Positions 34,055-42,583 of a stretch of 64,000 nt of DNA are shown here, piece after piece. Both the position numbers and the translations under genes were made by a program. The notes below the pieces were generated by a model. The model saw only the letters and a program-made list of their open reading frames with translations. It had not been told where the DNA came from and searched no databases. The number at the start of each line of letters is the position of its first letter. The stretch's first letter is position 1. Origin of the DNA: Hyphomicrobiaceae bacterium (GTDB lineage Bacteria; Pseudomonadota; Alphaproteobacteria; Rhizobiales; Hyphomicrobiaceae); contig JAEUMD010000008.1 of NCBI GenBank assembly GCA_016793635.1, positions 1 through 64,000 on the forward strand, written 5' to 3'.

Positions 34055-34996
34055 ATGAAATTGACCGCATTGGCAGGCGCCGCAACGCTTGCGATGGCCG
34101 CCGGGCTCGTGAGCGTCCCCGCAATTGCCGCAGAGACGAGCACCACCGGCCAGACAGCCGCACTGGCCGCCGCCTCACCCGCCGTCATCAACGAGACGAA
34201 GCCGGTCGACGCTTCGGCACCGGCCGAGATCGTCGCGCCCGCCGCGAAGACCCTGCCGGCCGACACCGCTGCCCCGGGCAAGCCCGCTGCGGCTGGCGAT
34301 GGAAAAGTCGAGCAGGCAGCCATCCAGAAGGTCGAGGAAAAGCCCGCCCCGCCGCCGGTGACGCTGCGCGCGGATGTGAACCTCTCGACACAACGCCTAA
34401 CCGTCTATGAGAACGGCGCCGCCATCCATTCCTGGCCGATTTCTTCCGGTCGCGCCGGCTATCCGACGGTGACCGGAAACTTCTCGCCGATCTGGATGTC
34501 GAAGATGCACTACTCGCGGAAGTACGATAACGCGCCGATGCCGAACGCGGTGTTCTTCCACGGCGGCTTCGCCATTCACGCAACTTACGCCACCGGCATG
34601 CTCGGCCGTCCTGCTTCCCACGGCTGCGTGCGCCTCTCTCCGTCGAACGCGAAGACGTTCTACAATCTTGTCGGCAAGCACGGCAGGGCGCAAACGCGCA
34701 TCGCGGTGCATGGATCGCCGAAGTATTCCGAGCCGCGTGTCGCGAAGTCGCGCACGCGCACGACGCCGCAGCCGACCTACTCCGCCTTCGACTGGAGCTT
34801 CGGCGGCGGCAGCACCTATGACAGCAACCAGAAGCCGGTGCGCCGCTCGCGCGCCAACCGTGCCGCAAGTGCGCAGGGCCAGCAGCAGCCGAAGGTGATC
34901 TACCGGAACGGCCAGCCCTACGTTTACGTCGGCCCGCAGGCGGCGAAGAAATACTGGCAGAAGAACAAGTACTCGGGCGGCTACTCGAGCTACTGA
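34055..34996 (+). CDS. L,D-transpeptidase (YkuD domain)
   Basis: The 313-aa protein has a signal peptide (MKLTALAGAATLAMAAGLVS) and a Pro/Ala-rich linker. The YkuD catalytic domain at about 105-220 has conserved HGGFAIHA and active-site Cys of about residue 191 in ASHGCVRLS. Such enzymes make 3-3 cross-links in peptidoglycan or tether proteins to it. The C-terminal 90 residues are basic and Tyr/Gln-rich, unlike the core enzyme. GGAGAG precedes the ATG. It is convergent with the EipA-like gene across a shared terminator, so the two are envelope neighbours. Confidence 0.92.
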   Translation: MKLTALAGAATLAMAAGLVSVPAIAAETSTTGQTAALAAASPAVINETKPVDASAPAEIVAPAAKTLPADTAAPGKPAAAGDGKVEQAAIQKVEEKPAPPPVTLRADVNLSTQRLTVYENGAAIHSWPISSGRAGYPTVTGNFSPIWMSKMHYSRKYDNAPMPNAVFFHGGFAIHATYATGMLGRPASHGCVRLSPSNAKTFYNLVGKHGRAQTRIAVHGSPKYSEPRVAKSRTRTTPQPTYSAFDWSFGGGSTYDSNQKPVRRSRANRAASAQGQQQPKVIYRNGQPYVYVGPQAAKKYWQKNKYSGGYSSY

Positions 34997-35081
34997 GCTC
35001 AGCCAATGCGGGCACTGCCGCAACGGGTCGAAGCCAAGGCTTGGCCGGTTGGCGCCCCCCGCGATCCGAGGCAGCAATGAC

Positions 35082-35113
35082 AAAGGGAGGCGTTGTCGCC
35101 TCCCTTTTCGTTT
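35082..35113 (+). terminator. Terminator after the L,D-transpeptidase gene
   Basis: AAAGGGAGGCG (35082-35092) pairs with CGCCTCCCTTT (35097-35107) around a 4-base loop, followed by TCGTTT. It can also act for the convergent EipA-like gene. Confidence 0.85.
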
Positions 35114-35136
35114 GTCCGGTGGACGCGGTGTGGCGC

Positions 35137-36555
35137 TCAGAACGGGTTCCACGTCGCGTTAGGCGTGAAGCGCAGATAGCCGATGTTGGCGCCGAGGCGG
35201 AGGCCGAGCCCGGTGCGGATCGGCGTCATCACGACGGGGCCGCCCTTCAGGACCGTGAGACCGACGCCTCCGACCAGATAGGCCGATCCATCGACACCGC
35301 CGAAACGGCGGAACAGGTCTTCCGGCCGCTGCAGGCTGTAAACCAGGAACAGCGTCCGCGATCCTTCCGCGCCGAAATCGTAGCCAACCGATGGACCGTG
35401 CCAATATACCGGCCGGCTTTCGCCGGTGCGCATGAAGAGATTGCCCTTGCCATAGCGCAGTCCGGCGAGAAACGCACCGCCACCTTCCTGGCCAAGCACA
35501 TAGCCCGTCGGACGGCCATAGTTCGAGAAGGCGTACTCGATCACGCTTGCGAGGTTCGTCGAAATGGTGCCGAAGAAGCCGCGTGTCGCCTGCCGGATCT
35601 CGTCGATGGTGTACCCGTTGGGATTGTCCATGGCCTCGCGCGGCGGCAACCCTTCGCCCGAACCGGAATAGCCGGGACCAGCCGGGCCCGCCGCGGCCGG
35701 CGCCAGCGGGGTCACCGCCGGGGGGCCATTCATGGCGACGGTCGCGGCGCTCTCGGCATGCGCATTGGGCGACGTGCTGGTGGCGGAAGACCACGACCGT
35801 GTTGTGGCCGGCTTTTCGGCATCCCGCGGCATCGGCGCAGCGGCTGGCGCTTGGGCGACGGCGGTGGGTTTCGTCACCGTCTGCTTGGCGGGTTCGCGCG
35901 CGTTCGCCGTTTCCTTGGGCTTTGCCGTCGTGGCGGTGGCAGCAGTGGGGACGGGAGCGGCAGGAGCAGGTGCCGGCGCTGACTTCGCGTCCCCGGCGAG
36001 CGCCGCATCGATCCGCGCCAGGGTGTAGCTCGCCCGCTGGCTGCGCACCTCGAGCAGTTCCGCGCCCGCCTTCTGCAACTCGGCGAGCTTGGCGCAGTCG
36101 GGCGCCTGGCCTTCGGGCACTTCGCCAAGCGTATCGATCTTCTCGAGGAGCATACTCGCAGACGTGTCGAGCTCGCTGATGCGCGCGTCGTGCAGGAACT
36201 GCACGGCCTTCTCCTCGAGCTCCGCGTCGCTCCAGCCGCGCTTCTTCTGCAGTTCCTTGAGGCGGGCCTGGATCTTCGGGACGGTCGCGCTGTTGAAGGC
36301 GCGCAATCCCGCACCGGCCTCATCGACCACGGTGGCGAAATCGTCGCTCGTGCACGTGTCGGCGCTCGCGGGCGTTGATGCCAGCATGATCGATAGCCCC
36401 GCGAGGGCGAGCAGGCCCCCGCCGAACACCCGACGCAGGCCGGAAAGCGTACGGGCCAGCCGCAGAGTGGCACCACTCCGCTGCCGGCCCGTGACAGTCT
36501 TCCCCGCGTCGGGGCTCAGTAACGTTTGCTCCAAAGCTTCGATGTCGATGGTCAT
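35137..36555 (-). CDS. DUF1134 / EipA-like envelope protein with long N-terminal extension
   Basis: The 472-aa protein has a C-terminal DUF1134 domain at about 315-472. Visible segments are YTIDEIRQATRGFFGTIS, GYVLGQEGGGAFLAGLRYG, VYWHGPSVGYDFGAEGSRT and the end NIGYLRFTPNATWNPF. In Brucella the DUF1134 protein EipA is a periplasmic envelope-integrity factor of about 200 aa. Here the domain is preceded by a membrane helix (about 43-65), a Cys-containing helical region and a Pro/Ala-rich linker, more than doubling the length. GGAG precedes the ATG. It lies beside an L,D-transpeptidase gene, consistent with an envelope role. Confidence 0.85.
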   Translation of the reverse strand: MTIDIEALEQTLLSPDAGKTVTGRQRSGATLRLARTLSGLRRVFGGGLLALAGLSIMLASTPASADTCTSDDFATVVDEAGAGLRAFNSATVPKIQARLKELQKKRGWSDAELEEKAVQFLHDARISELDTSASMLLEKIDTLGEVPEGQAPDCAKLAELQKAGAELLEVRSQRASYTLARIDAALAGDAKSAPAPAPAAPVPTAATATTAKPKETANAREPAKQTVTKPTAVAQAPAAAPMPRDAEKPATTRSWSSATSTSPNAHAESAATVAMNGPPAVTPLAPAAAGPAGPGYSGSGEGLPPREAMDNPNGYTIDEIRQATRGFFGTISTNLASVIEYAFSNYGRPTGYVLGQEGGGAFLAGLRYGKGNLFMRTGESRPVYWHGPSVGYDFGAEGSRTLFLVYSLQRPEDLFRRFGGVDGSAYLVGGVGLTVLKGGPVVMTPIRTGLGLRLGANIGYLRFTPNATWNPF

Positions 36556-36627
36556 GGCATCTCCGGGTCCGAGGTCAGACTGAGGTCAGACTCCGGCACC
36601 CGCACCCGGCCGCGACACGAATGAGGC

Positions 36628-37497
36628 TCAGGGCGCCGTCTTGACGGTTTTCACAACGCTCGAGGTCGGGCGATTGGCGAGTTGCTCGGGCATGCCCTGC
36701 ACACTGCCTTTGACCGTCTCGTCGTACTTGGCGACCGTGGTCAGCGCATCCTTGGCGGTCAGATGCACCAGCCGATAGCCCTTCTCCTTCAACGAATCGA
36801 GCAGCACCGGCAGCGCCTTCGCCGTGGACGGCTGAATGTCGTGCATCAGAATGATGCCCTTGCCGTGCTTCTCGAGCTTTTTCATCACCGTGTCGACGAT
36901 TCGCTCGGGGCTCTGAATCTTGAAGTCGAAGCTGTCGATATCCGTCGAGAAGATGGCGATATTGCGCTTGGCAAGATGATCGAGCGTATTCTTCGAGTGC
37001 CGCAGGAACGGATGGCGGAAGAACGGTGCTGTCGGCAGACCCGAACCCATCTTCACGGCCGAGAACCCGCGCTCGATTTCTTCCACCGCCTGCTCGTCCT
37101 TCGCTTTGGCGAGGTCGATGTGGTTGTAGGTATGACCGCCGACCGTGTGACCGGCACTGATTACCTCACGCAGAACCTCCGGATAGCCGACCGACAGCTT
37201 GCCGACGGGGAAGAACGTGGCCTTGGCGCAGTGATCGGCGAGTGCCTTCAGGATGGTGCGGGTGTGGGTCGGCAACGGACCGTCGTCGAACGTCAGCACC
37301 ACCTCGCCCTTCTCCAGGAAGTCGTAGGCCTTGTAGTGCTCGAAGCCGAAGCCCGGCGCGCCGGTGGTATCGATCTCGACCGTGCGCGCGACGCCGAGGG
37401 CCTTGGCGTTGCCCGCGCATGTCGCGGCAGAGGCGTGAGAAGCGGTCAGAAGTCCGGCGACAATTCCGACAACCGCAGCCGCATAACTGTAGCGCAT
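36628..37497 (-). CDS. NodB-family polysaccharide deacetylase, copy 3
   Basis: The 289-aa protein has a signal peptide (MRYSYAAAVVGIVAGLLTAS, cleavage near ASA-AT) and a NodB domain over almost the whole mature part. Motifs are VLTFDDGPLPTH (Asp71/72), HTVGGHTYNHIDL and RHPFLRHSKN. The third motif has His for the usual Phe-Pro pattern seen in the other two copies. It shares LGVARTVEIDTTGAP with copies 1 and 2, making a three-member paralogue set in this window. GGAGGA precedes the ATG. It is transcribed alone between the EipA-like and phosphoribosyltransferase-like genes. Confidence 0.9.
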   Translation of the reverse strand: MRYSYAAAVVGIVAGLLTASHASAATCAGNAKALGVARTVEIDTTGAPGFGFEHYKAYDFLEKGEVVLTFDDGPLPTHTRTILKALADHCAKATFFPVGKLSVGYPEVLREVISAGHTVGGHTYNHIDLAKAKDEQAVEEIERGFSAVKMGSGLPTAPFFRHPFLRHSKNTLDHLAKRNIAIFSTDIDSFDFKIQSPERIVDTVMKKLEKHGKGIILMHDIQPSTAKALPVLLDSLKEKGYRLVHLTAKDALTTVAKYDETVKGSVQGMPEQLANRPTSSVVKTVKTAP

Positions 37498-37727
37498 CGA
37501 ATTTCCTCCCTTGGTCCGCCGGGCGCCATCACCGCTGGAAAATGCGGAAGGCCCCGTCTGGCGCGTTGCATTGTCGCGCTCGATGGCAATGCAGTGTTGT
37601 TGCGCGCCGTTCTCGCCGGGTCAATCGCCGACGCACCGAGTTCCCCCGAGGCGTGGCCGCGCTGCACAGGGAATGAGCCGTTCGACGCCGCGCGGAGCCG
37701 AGCAGCGTCGCACCCTCGTTGCTCGCC

Positions 37728-38621
37728 CTACCGCCGCCCACCGGCGCGGCGCAATGCCGTCACGAGGCGGCGTAGCCAAGCGTGACGCATCTCAGGCAGC
37801 CGCGCGAGCTCATCGGCGAATCGGCTGCGTTCCTCGCGCGCGAGACCCTGATCGTACAGCGAGACGGCAAGCCGCAACGCCCTGGTGTGCTCGTCGCCAT
37901 GGTCGGGCGAGCGTGATGCCGGGTCAGCCCAGCGCCAAAGGTTGTGAGAGCGCGTGACCTTCTCGGCGTTGTTGCCGAGGAATCCCCAGAGGTAGCCCGG
38001 GATCGAGACGTTCGATATGCGCGGCTTCTTGAGCTCGGCCACCCACGGCTCGTGCTGCCACCAGCGCCACGTATTGGGGCTTGTCTTGCCGGCGATGACG
38101 ACCCCGGTGAACCCGATGCGCCGCTCGACGACGTTCCAGTCGGCTCCCTCGGTTCTGCACATCAAGCGCAGCAGGCTGACCAGCGTTCCGAACGTGCCAC
38201 CCGTCGCGACGATGTCGACGAACGTCGTCGGCTCGTCGGCGATGGTCAATTCCGTCGCCGACAAGCCCTCCGACCGCAAATAGGCGGTGAGCGCGGCGAT
38301 CTTGTCGGGAGACTGCGCGGCAGTCGCCTCGATGTCGCGTACCGCGCTGAACGAAACCTGCAGCAGCTTCAGCGGAAAGCGCGGCTCGACGCCTTCGACG
38401 ATGCCGCTCAGGTAGTCGAACGAGCTTTCGAGCGAGCGGCCGACGAAGACGATCGTTCCAGGGCCCGAGCGGGCCACGGCAAGCGCGGTCATGCGGCGCA
38501 ACTCGACGATAAAGCCCGGCCAGGACTCTGCGCGCGGACCTTCGAGCAGCGATCCGAGCTCATTGCGCCGGGCGATGTTCCAGCGGAAGGGGCGGACGAT
38601 GTCTGGGGTTCCGTGCGGCAT
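37728..38621 (-). CDS. Phosphoribosyltransferase-like protein of unknown function
   Basis: The 297-aa protein is soluble. Residues around 130-145 read FVDIVATGGTFGTLVSLL, close to the PRPP-binding loop of type I phosphoribosyltransferases (hydrophobic, D, D/x, xxTGGT). Another conserved-looking segment is IVFVGRSLESSFDYLSG near the start. The rest, including SPNTWRWWQHEPWVAEL, I do not recognise. AGGAG precedes the ATG. It could be a PRTase-fold regulator or nucleotide-modifying enzyme; no RiP or pyrimidine genes are near. It stands alone. Confidence 0.7.
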   Translation of the reverse strand: MPHGTPDIVRPFRWNIARRNELGSLLEGPRAESWPGFIVELRRMTALAVARSGPGTIVFVGRSLESSFDYLSGIVEGVEPRFPLKLLQVSFSAVRDIEATAAQSPDKIAALTAYLRSEGLSATELTIADEPTTFVDIVATGGTFGTLVSLLRLMCRTEGADWNVVERRIGFTGVVIAGKTSPNTWRWWQHEPWVAELKKPRISNVSIPGYLWGFLGNNAEKVTRSHNLWRWADPASRSPDHGDEHTRALRLAVSLYDQGLAREERSRFADELARLPEMRHAWLRRLVTALRRAGGRR

Positions 38622-38970
38622 TCGCGAATTCTCCTGTCCGCGGGCTGGAACTCACTCCGGATACATGCCGAGGCACTTTGCCATCAGCGGTCGGATAAGG
38701 AAGCCCTGAACCTCGAAGACAAAGCGCTTTCATGCGGTGTTGGGGAACGCCCTCGCCCCGCCTGGCCCCAGGATCGCGCTCGAGGCGATGGATCAAGCCA
38801 GCCTTGCGGCGGTGGCGAGCGGGAACCGCGCATCTTTCGACAAAGTAAACCGGGTGTTCCCGACGAGACAGCGCCGCCGAGCGCCGACGCCTAGGTTCAA
38901 CACATCGAGACCACAGTGCCCCACGGACCGGGCGCCCCGCAGTAGAAACTCATCGTCGAGGAGAACGACA
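38622..38970. other. Intergenic region before a small exported protein gene
   Basis: A frame on the plus strand is open through this stretch but shows no coding character before the ATG at 38971. No strong promoter or hairpin was identified. Confidence 0.35.
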
Positions 38971-39255
38971 ATGACCATCGCAACCGCCATCCGCACCGCT
39001 TTCGCCGCCACGCTCGCCATCGGCATCGCCGGCTCGTCCATGCTCGTCACGAGCGACGCCGAGGCTCGCCGCGGCGGCCGCGGGGTCTACATCCAGCAGT
39101 ACGACATGCAGCGTCCCGACCATGGCTTCGAGGGGCACACGAGCTTCGGTTACTACTGCAGCTACAAGCGCCTGCCGAAGCGCGTCTGTTCGCCGACCGC
39201 AAACGGCGAGAACTGCAAGATCGTCGGCTGGACCCTCGAGCAGATGTGCTCTTGA
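38971..39255 (+). CDS. Small exported Cys-containing protein, unknown
   Basis: The 94-aa product has a signal peptide (MTIATAIRTAFAATLAIGIA, cleavage near DAEA-RR) and a mature part of about 55 residues with four Cys (YYCSYKRL, KRVCSPT, GENCKIVG and EQMCS). The cysteines probably form two disulfides. A perfect GAGGAGAA lies before the ATG, so the start is well supported despite a longer open frame. No known family is recognised. Confidence 0.7.
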   Translation: MTIATAIRTAFAATLAIGIAGSSMLVTSDAEARRGGRGVYIQQYDMQRPDHGFEGHTSFGYYCSYKRLPKRVCSPTANGENCKIVGWTLEQMCS

Positions 39256-39342
39256 TCGGCAGGCCCCGATCGGAGCGACCAAGATACGGTGCTGCCGCGA
39301 GGCGGCATCGTCGGGGGCAGCCATGCCCCCACCCCAGGCCCT

Positions 39343-39376
39343 GGATGCCTCCCCGACCGGAGGCATCCGGGGTTTC
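39343..39376 (+). terminator. Possible terminator after the small exported protein gene
   Basis: GGATGCCTCC (39343-39352) and GGAGGCATCC (39359-39368) form a perfect 10-bp stem with a 6-base loop. The following GGGGTTTCG is only weakly T-rich, so activity is uncertain. It sits between convergent genes. Confidence 0.5.
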
Positions 39377-39426
39377 GTGCTGTCAGTGGGGGCCATGCGA
39401 ACAGGTTCGATCTCGGCAGCGCGCGA

Positions 39427-41511
39427 TCAGCGCGACACACCGAGGCGTTCAAGACCCACGCGTGATTCCGCCAGGGCGGGATTGCGTTCGAGCGCGGCGC
39501 GGAAATCGTCGATCGCCCGTTTCTTTTCACCGAGTGCCTCGTTCAGGTGTGCGCGGGTATCCCAGGCATCGGCATTATCGGGCGACGCCTTGATCGCGCG
39601 ATCGGCGAACGACAAGCCCTCGCGGTACTGCCCACGCTTGAAGTGCACCCAGGCGATGTTGTTCAACGCGTCGCCGAGCGACGGGCGAATGGCAATGGCG
39701 CGCAGGCAGTCGTCGAGCGCCGCGTCGAATTCGGCCGCCCGCATGCGCAAAGTGCAGCGGTAACTGAGCGCGAACGCATCTTTTCCATCGAGCGAAATCG
39801 CCTTGTCGTAATCGGCGACCGCAGCCTTGATTTCACCCATCCTCTCGCGCACTCGGCCGCGCTGGCGCCATCCGTCTGCGTCGTTGGGAGCGAGCTCGGT
39901 GTACTTGCCGAAGTCGCGATTGGCTTCCGCCGCCTTGCCGGTGCGGATATGAACGAGACCGCGGTTGTAGTAGGCGATCGCAAGATTGGAATCGATGCGG
40001 AGCGCGGTGTCGAGATCGGCGAGTGCGGCGGCGTCTTCGCCCGCCTCGTAGCGCGACGAGCCGCGGATCGAATAGAGCGACGCATTGCGCGGATCGATGT
40101 CTATCGCCCTGTCGAAATCCGCCACCGCCTTGGCCCACTCGCGCATGCTGCGGTGGACCTGACCACGATTGCGATGCGCTGTCAGATGGCGGGGGCTGCT
40201 CTCGATAGCCCTGTCGAGATCGGCGAGAGCGGCTTCGGCCTGCCCAGAGCGGAAACTCGCGACGGCGCGCTCGACGAGCGCGTCGGGCTGGCGCGGGTCG
40301 ACGTCGAGGATCACCGCCGTTTCGCCCTTGGCTTTTTCGTAGTCTCCAGTCGTGTTGTAGAGGGCGGCGCTGCCGAGGCGGGCGTTGCGATGGCGCGGAT
40401 CGAGCGCGAGGGCCCTGTCGTAGTCGCGTCGCGCGGCGGTGTTGTCGCCCTTGCGCGAGTAGGCGACGGCGCGATTGCTGTGAAGGTCGGCGCTGTCGGG
40501 CTGGATGCGCAGGGCTGTATCGAGATCGGCGATCGCACCGGACGCATTGCGCCGGTCGAGTTGCACCAGCGCGCGGTTCATGAGGAACGTCGCGTTGCGT
40601 GGCTCGAGGGCGATCGCCTTGGAAAGATCCGCCAGTGCCTGATCGAGCTTCCTCAGCCGACGAAGCGCGACCGCACGATTGTTGTAAGCGAGAGCATGCT
40701 CACTCTGGCGCGCGATAACGGCGGAAAAATCGACGACCGCCGCGTCGTATCTCTGCAAATCGCCATTCGCCTCCCCACGCATCATGTAAAGGGCGGCAGC
40801 ATCGACGCCGCGGTCGATCAATGTCGTGAAATGCCCCACCGCGCGCTCGAACTGACGCGCTTGCTGCGCCTGACGGCCGAGGTCGAACGTGCTCTGCAAT
40901 TCGGCGGCACCTGCGCGGTCGAGCCGCTCGATCGCGCGCTGGACATCATCCGCTCCCCCGCTGCCCCCCGTGCTGGCGACGTCGTCGCGTGATTTCGGCA
41001 CCTGTGGCGACGGCACGGACGGTTTGGGCAGGATCGGCTTCAGTGCGGGCGGTGCCTCACTCGTTCGCTTGGCCGTGTTCGGTGCGCGCTCGCGCGGCTC
41101 ATCCGTCTTCACTACGACCTGATCGGCGCCCGGCAGAAGTTGCGTAAAGCGGTCGAGACCGCGCGCCACAAGATAGAGACCCGCGAGCAGGAGCAGCAAT
41201 GGCACGAGAATGGCGATCGCGATGATCTTCGGCGTCGCGCGCGCAACCGGTGCCTCGTCGGCGCTTCGCGCCTCACCGAGCACGCGGCCGCCGCGATCTG
41301 GCGCTTCCGCGATGCGCGTGCCCGAAAGCTGCTTTCCGCCGAGGGCATCCTCCAGCACGGACCGGCGCCGGGATTTCACCTGTTGCGCGGTGCCGATTGG
41401 CGTCGGCGCGTCGGCGCTTGCTGTCGCGGCTGCGTCGTCGGACTTTGATGCATTGGAACTGAACGGCCCGAGGATGACGGTCGGCTCGTCGTCGGAATTC
41501 GTCCCGCTCAC
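39427..41511 (-). CDS. Membrane-anchored tetratricopeptide-repeat protein
   Basis: The 694-aa protein has a cytoplasmic N-terminal part of about 95 residues, one membrane helix at about 96-119 (IIAIAILVPLLLLLAGLYLV), a Pro-rich linker, and then about thirteen TPR units to the C-terminus, such as HALAYNNRAVALRRLRKLDQ and AIAYYNRGLVHIRTGKAA. The topology puts the TPR array in the periplasm, as a protein-interaction scaffold. The start was set at GTG 41511 because GGGGGCAGAA precedes it; a TTG four codons upstream is the other option. The repeat region resembles the protein at 30436-32265, though that one is exported by a signal peptide. Confidence 0.82.
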   Translation of the reverse strand: MSGTNSDDEPTVILGPFSSNASKSDDAAATASADAPTPIGTAQQVKSRRRSVLEDALGGKQLSGTRIAEAPDRGGRVLGEARSADEAPVARATPKIIAIAILVPLLLLLAGLYLVARGLDRFTQLLPGADQVVVKTDEPRERAPNTAKRTSEAPPALKPILPKPSVPSPQVPKSRDDVASTGGSGGADDVQRAIERLDRAGAAELQSTFDLGRQAQQARQFERAVGHFTTLIDRGVDAAALYMMRGEANGDLQRYDAAVVDFSAVIARQSEHALAYNNRAVALRRLRKLDQALADLSKAIALEPRNATFLMNRALVQLDRRNASGAIADLDTALRIQPDSADLHSNRAVAYSRKGDNTAARRDYDRALALDPRHRNARLGSAALYNTTGDYEKAKGETAVILDVDPRQPDALVERAVASFRSGQAEAALADLDRAIESSPRHLTAHRNRGQVHRSMREWAKAVADFDRAIDIDPRNASLYSIRGSSRYEAGEDAAALADLDTALRIDSNLAIAYYNRGLVHIRTGKAAEANRDFGKYTELAPNDADGWRQRGRVRERMGEIKAAVADYDKAISLDGKDAFALSYRCTLRMRAAEFDAALDDCLRAIAIRPSLGDALNNIAWVHFKRGQYREGLSFADRAIKASPDNADAWDTRAHLNEALGEKKRAIDDFRAALERNPALAESRVGLERLGVSR

Positions 41512-41699
41512 TTCTGCCCCCAATATGCGCCAGATAAAATCGAAGGACCGATGCGAATGCCGCGCCCGCCGGGCGTGCCGCTACGCCGGACGCTAGGGCA
41601 GCCGGAATACCGCTGCCGGATTAGCCGTTGCTCGGAATGAGACTAAGCCATCGTCCGCCGCCATGCCAAACGCCAACACGGCGCGCGCTTAACGCAGCG

Positions 41700-41747
41700 C
41701 AAAAAAAGTCGATCGGGCTGTCAGCGCTCCGCCGCACAGCCCGATCG
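41700..41747 (-). terminator. Strong terminator after the 93-aa membrane protein gene
   Basis: CGATCGGGCTGT (41710-41721) pairs with ACAGCCCGATCG (41736-41747) around a 14-base loop. On the minus strand it is followed by seven Ts. It lies about 40 bases beyond the stop of the minus-strand gene. Confidence 0.9.
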
Positions 41748-41788
41748 CGTCTTGATTGGGATTGATGAGGCGGTGCAGCCAGCCGAGG

Positions 41789-42070
41789 TCAGCGGCGCTC
41801 GTGCTCGCGCTGCCAGTACAGAAACGCGATCGTCACGATGGCCGTCAGCAGCATCGTGCCGAGGATATCCGAGCGGCGAATGAAGGCCAGCCAGACGTCG
41901 AGGCCCTGCTGCCACCCGCTTTTTGCCGTAAGGACATTGTTGAGCATCAGGATGACGAGCGAGGCCGCAGCCGTCAGCGCGGTCGCGACCAGAACCTGGA
42001 CGGCCCTCTTCGTCAAACGCGATACCGAAAAGCTGCTGCGGCCGATCGCGAGCATGGTCCGGTCGGACAT
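41789..42070 (-). CDS. Small membrane protein of unknown function
   Basis: The 93-aa protein has two membrane helices (VLVATALTAAASLVILML at about 27-44 and ILGTMLLTAIVTIAFLYW at about 69-86). A Trp-containing loop lies between them and both ends are basic. The ATG has GGAGAA at good spacing, and a strong terminator follows, so it is a real monocistronic gene. It is divergent from the OmpA-like gene across a 513-bp gap. No family is recognised. Confidence 0.75.
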   Translation of the reverse strand: MSDRTMLAIGRSSFSVSRLTKRAVQVLVATALTAAASLVILMLNNVLTAKSGWQQGLDVWLAFIRRSDILGTMLLTAIVTIAFLYWQREHERR

Positions 42071-42583
42071 CTTTGTTCTCCGGGTGTTTCGACTTCACGT
42101 TGAGCCAACACGCATGGGAGGCGGCGCCGCTTCCGCTCAGCCACGACGACAAACCGTTGCCGGGTACCGATCCAAGCGGCCCGCGCTCCGATTGCGGCAG
42201 AGTAGGCGATTCGCCATGGCCATACGAAGGCAACCACGTGCGCTTCCCGTTGGGCGCGCCGATCCACCGTCCCTTCACCGCGAGGGAGGTGAACCAAAAA
42301 TGCTGCATATTGTGATTATTTTGCAACGACGGAACAGCAAAGAACGCCGAATCAGAACCGAATAAAGGCACTTTATCAGCGACTTAACTTCAGTCTTAGT
42401 CTTCGAGCCCCCGTTGGACACTCGTACCGCCTTCGTTATAATGTCGCGACCGAGTTTGTGGGCGGACGGATCGATTTCATCGCAGCCGAGGGCGCGGCGG
42501 CGCATGCTTGCTCCGTGGCGAAGCGATGTCGCAGAGGTTTCGTCTGCCGGACGTCGATGGGCAGTGTGGGGAGCAAGACCGGC
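42071..42583. other. Long divergent intergenic region upstream of the OmpA-like gene
   Basis: It is markedly AT-rich between about 42295 and 42420 and contains a sigma70-like promoter at 42414-42442. That leaves a leader of about 135 bases before the OmpA-like start. No small gene with a ribosome site was found. Confidence 0.5.
42414..42442 (+). promoter_or_regulatory. Sigma70-type promoter
   Basis: TTGGAC at 42414-42419, a 17-base spacer, then TATAAT at 42437-42442. The -10 matches consensus and the spacing is ideal. It points to the BON/OmpA gene at 42584 and probably drives the cluster up to 47737. Confidence 0.7.

Noticed and set aside
42071-42583. Long divergent gap considered as a replication origin
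   Set aside because: No cluster of DnaA-box-like sequences, and no dnaA, parAB or hemE-type neighbours.
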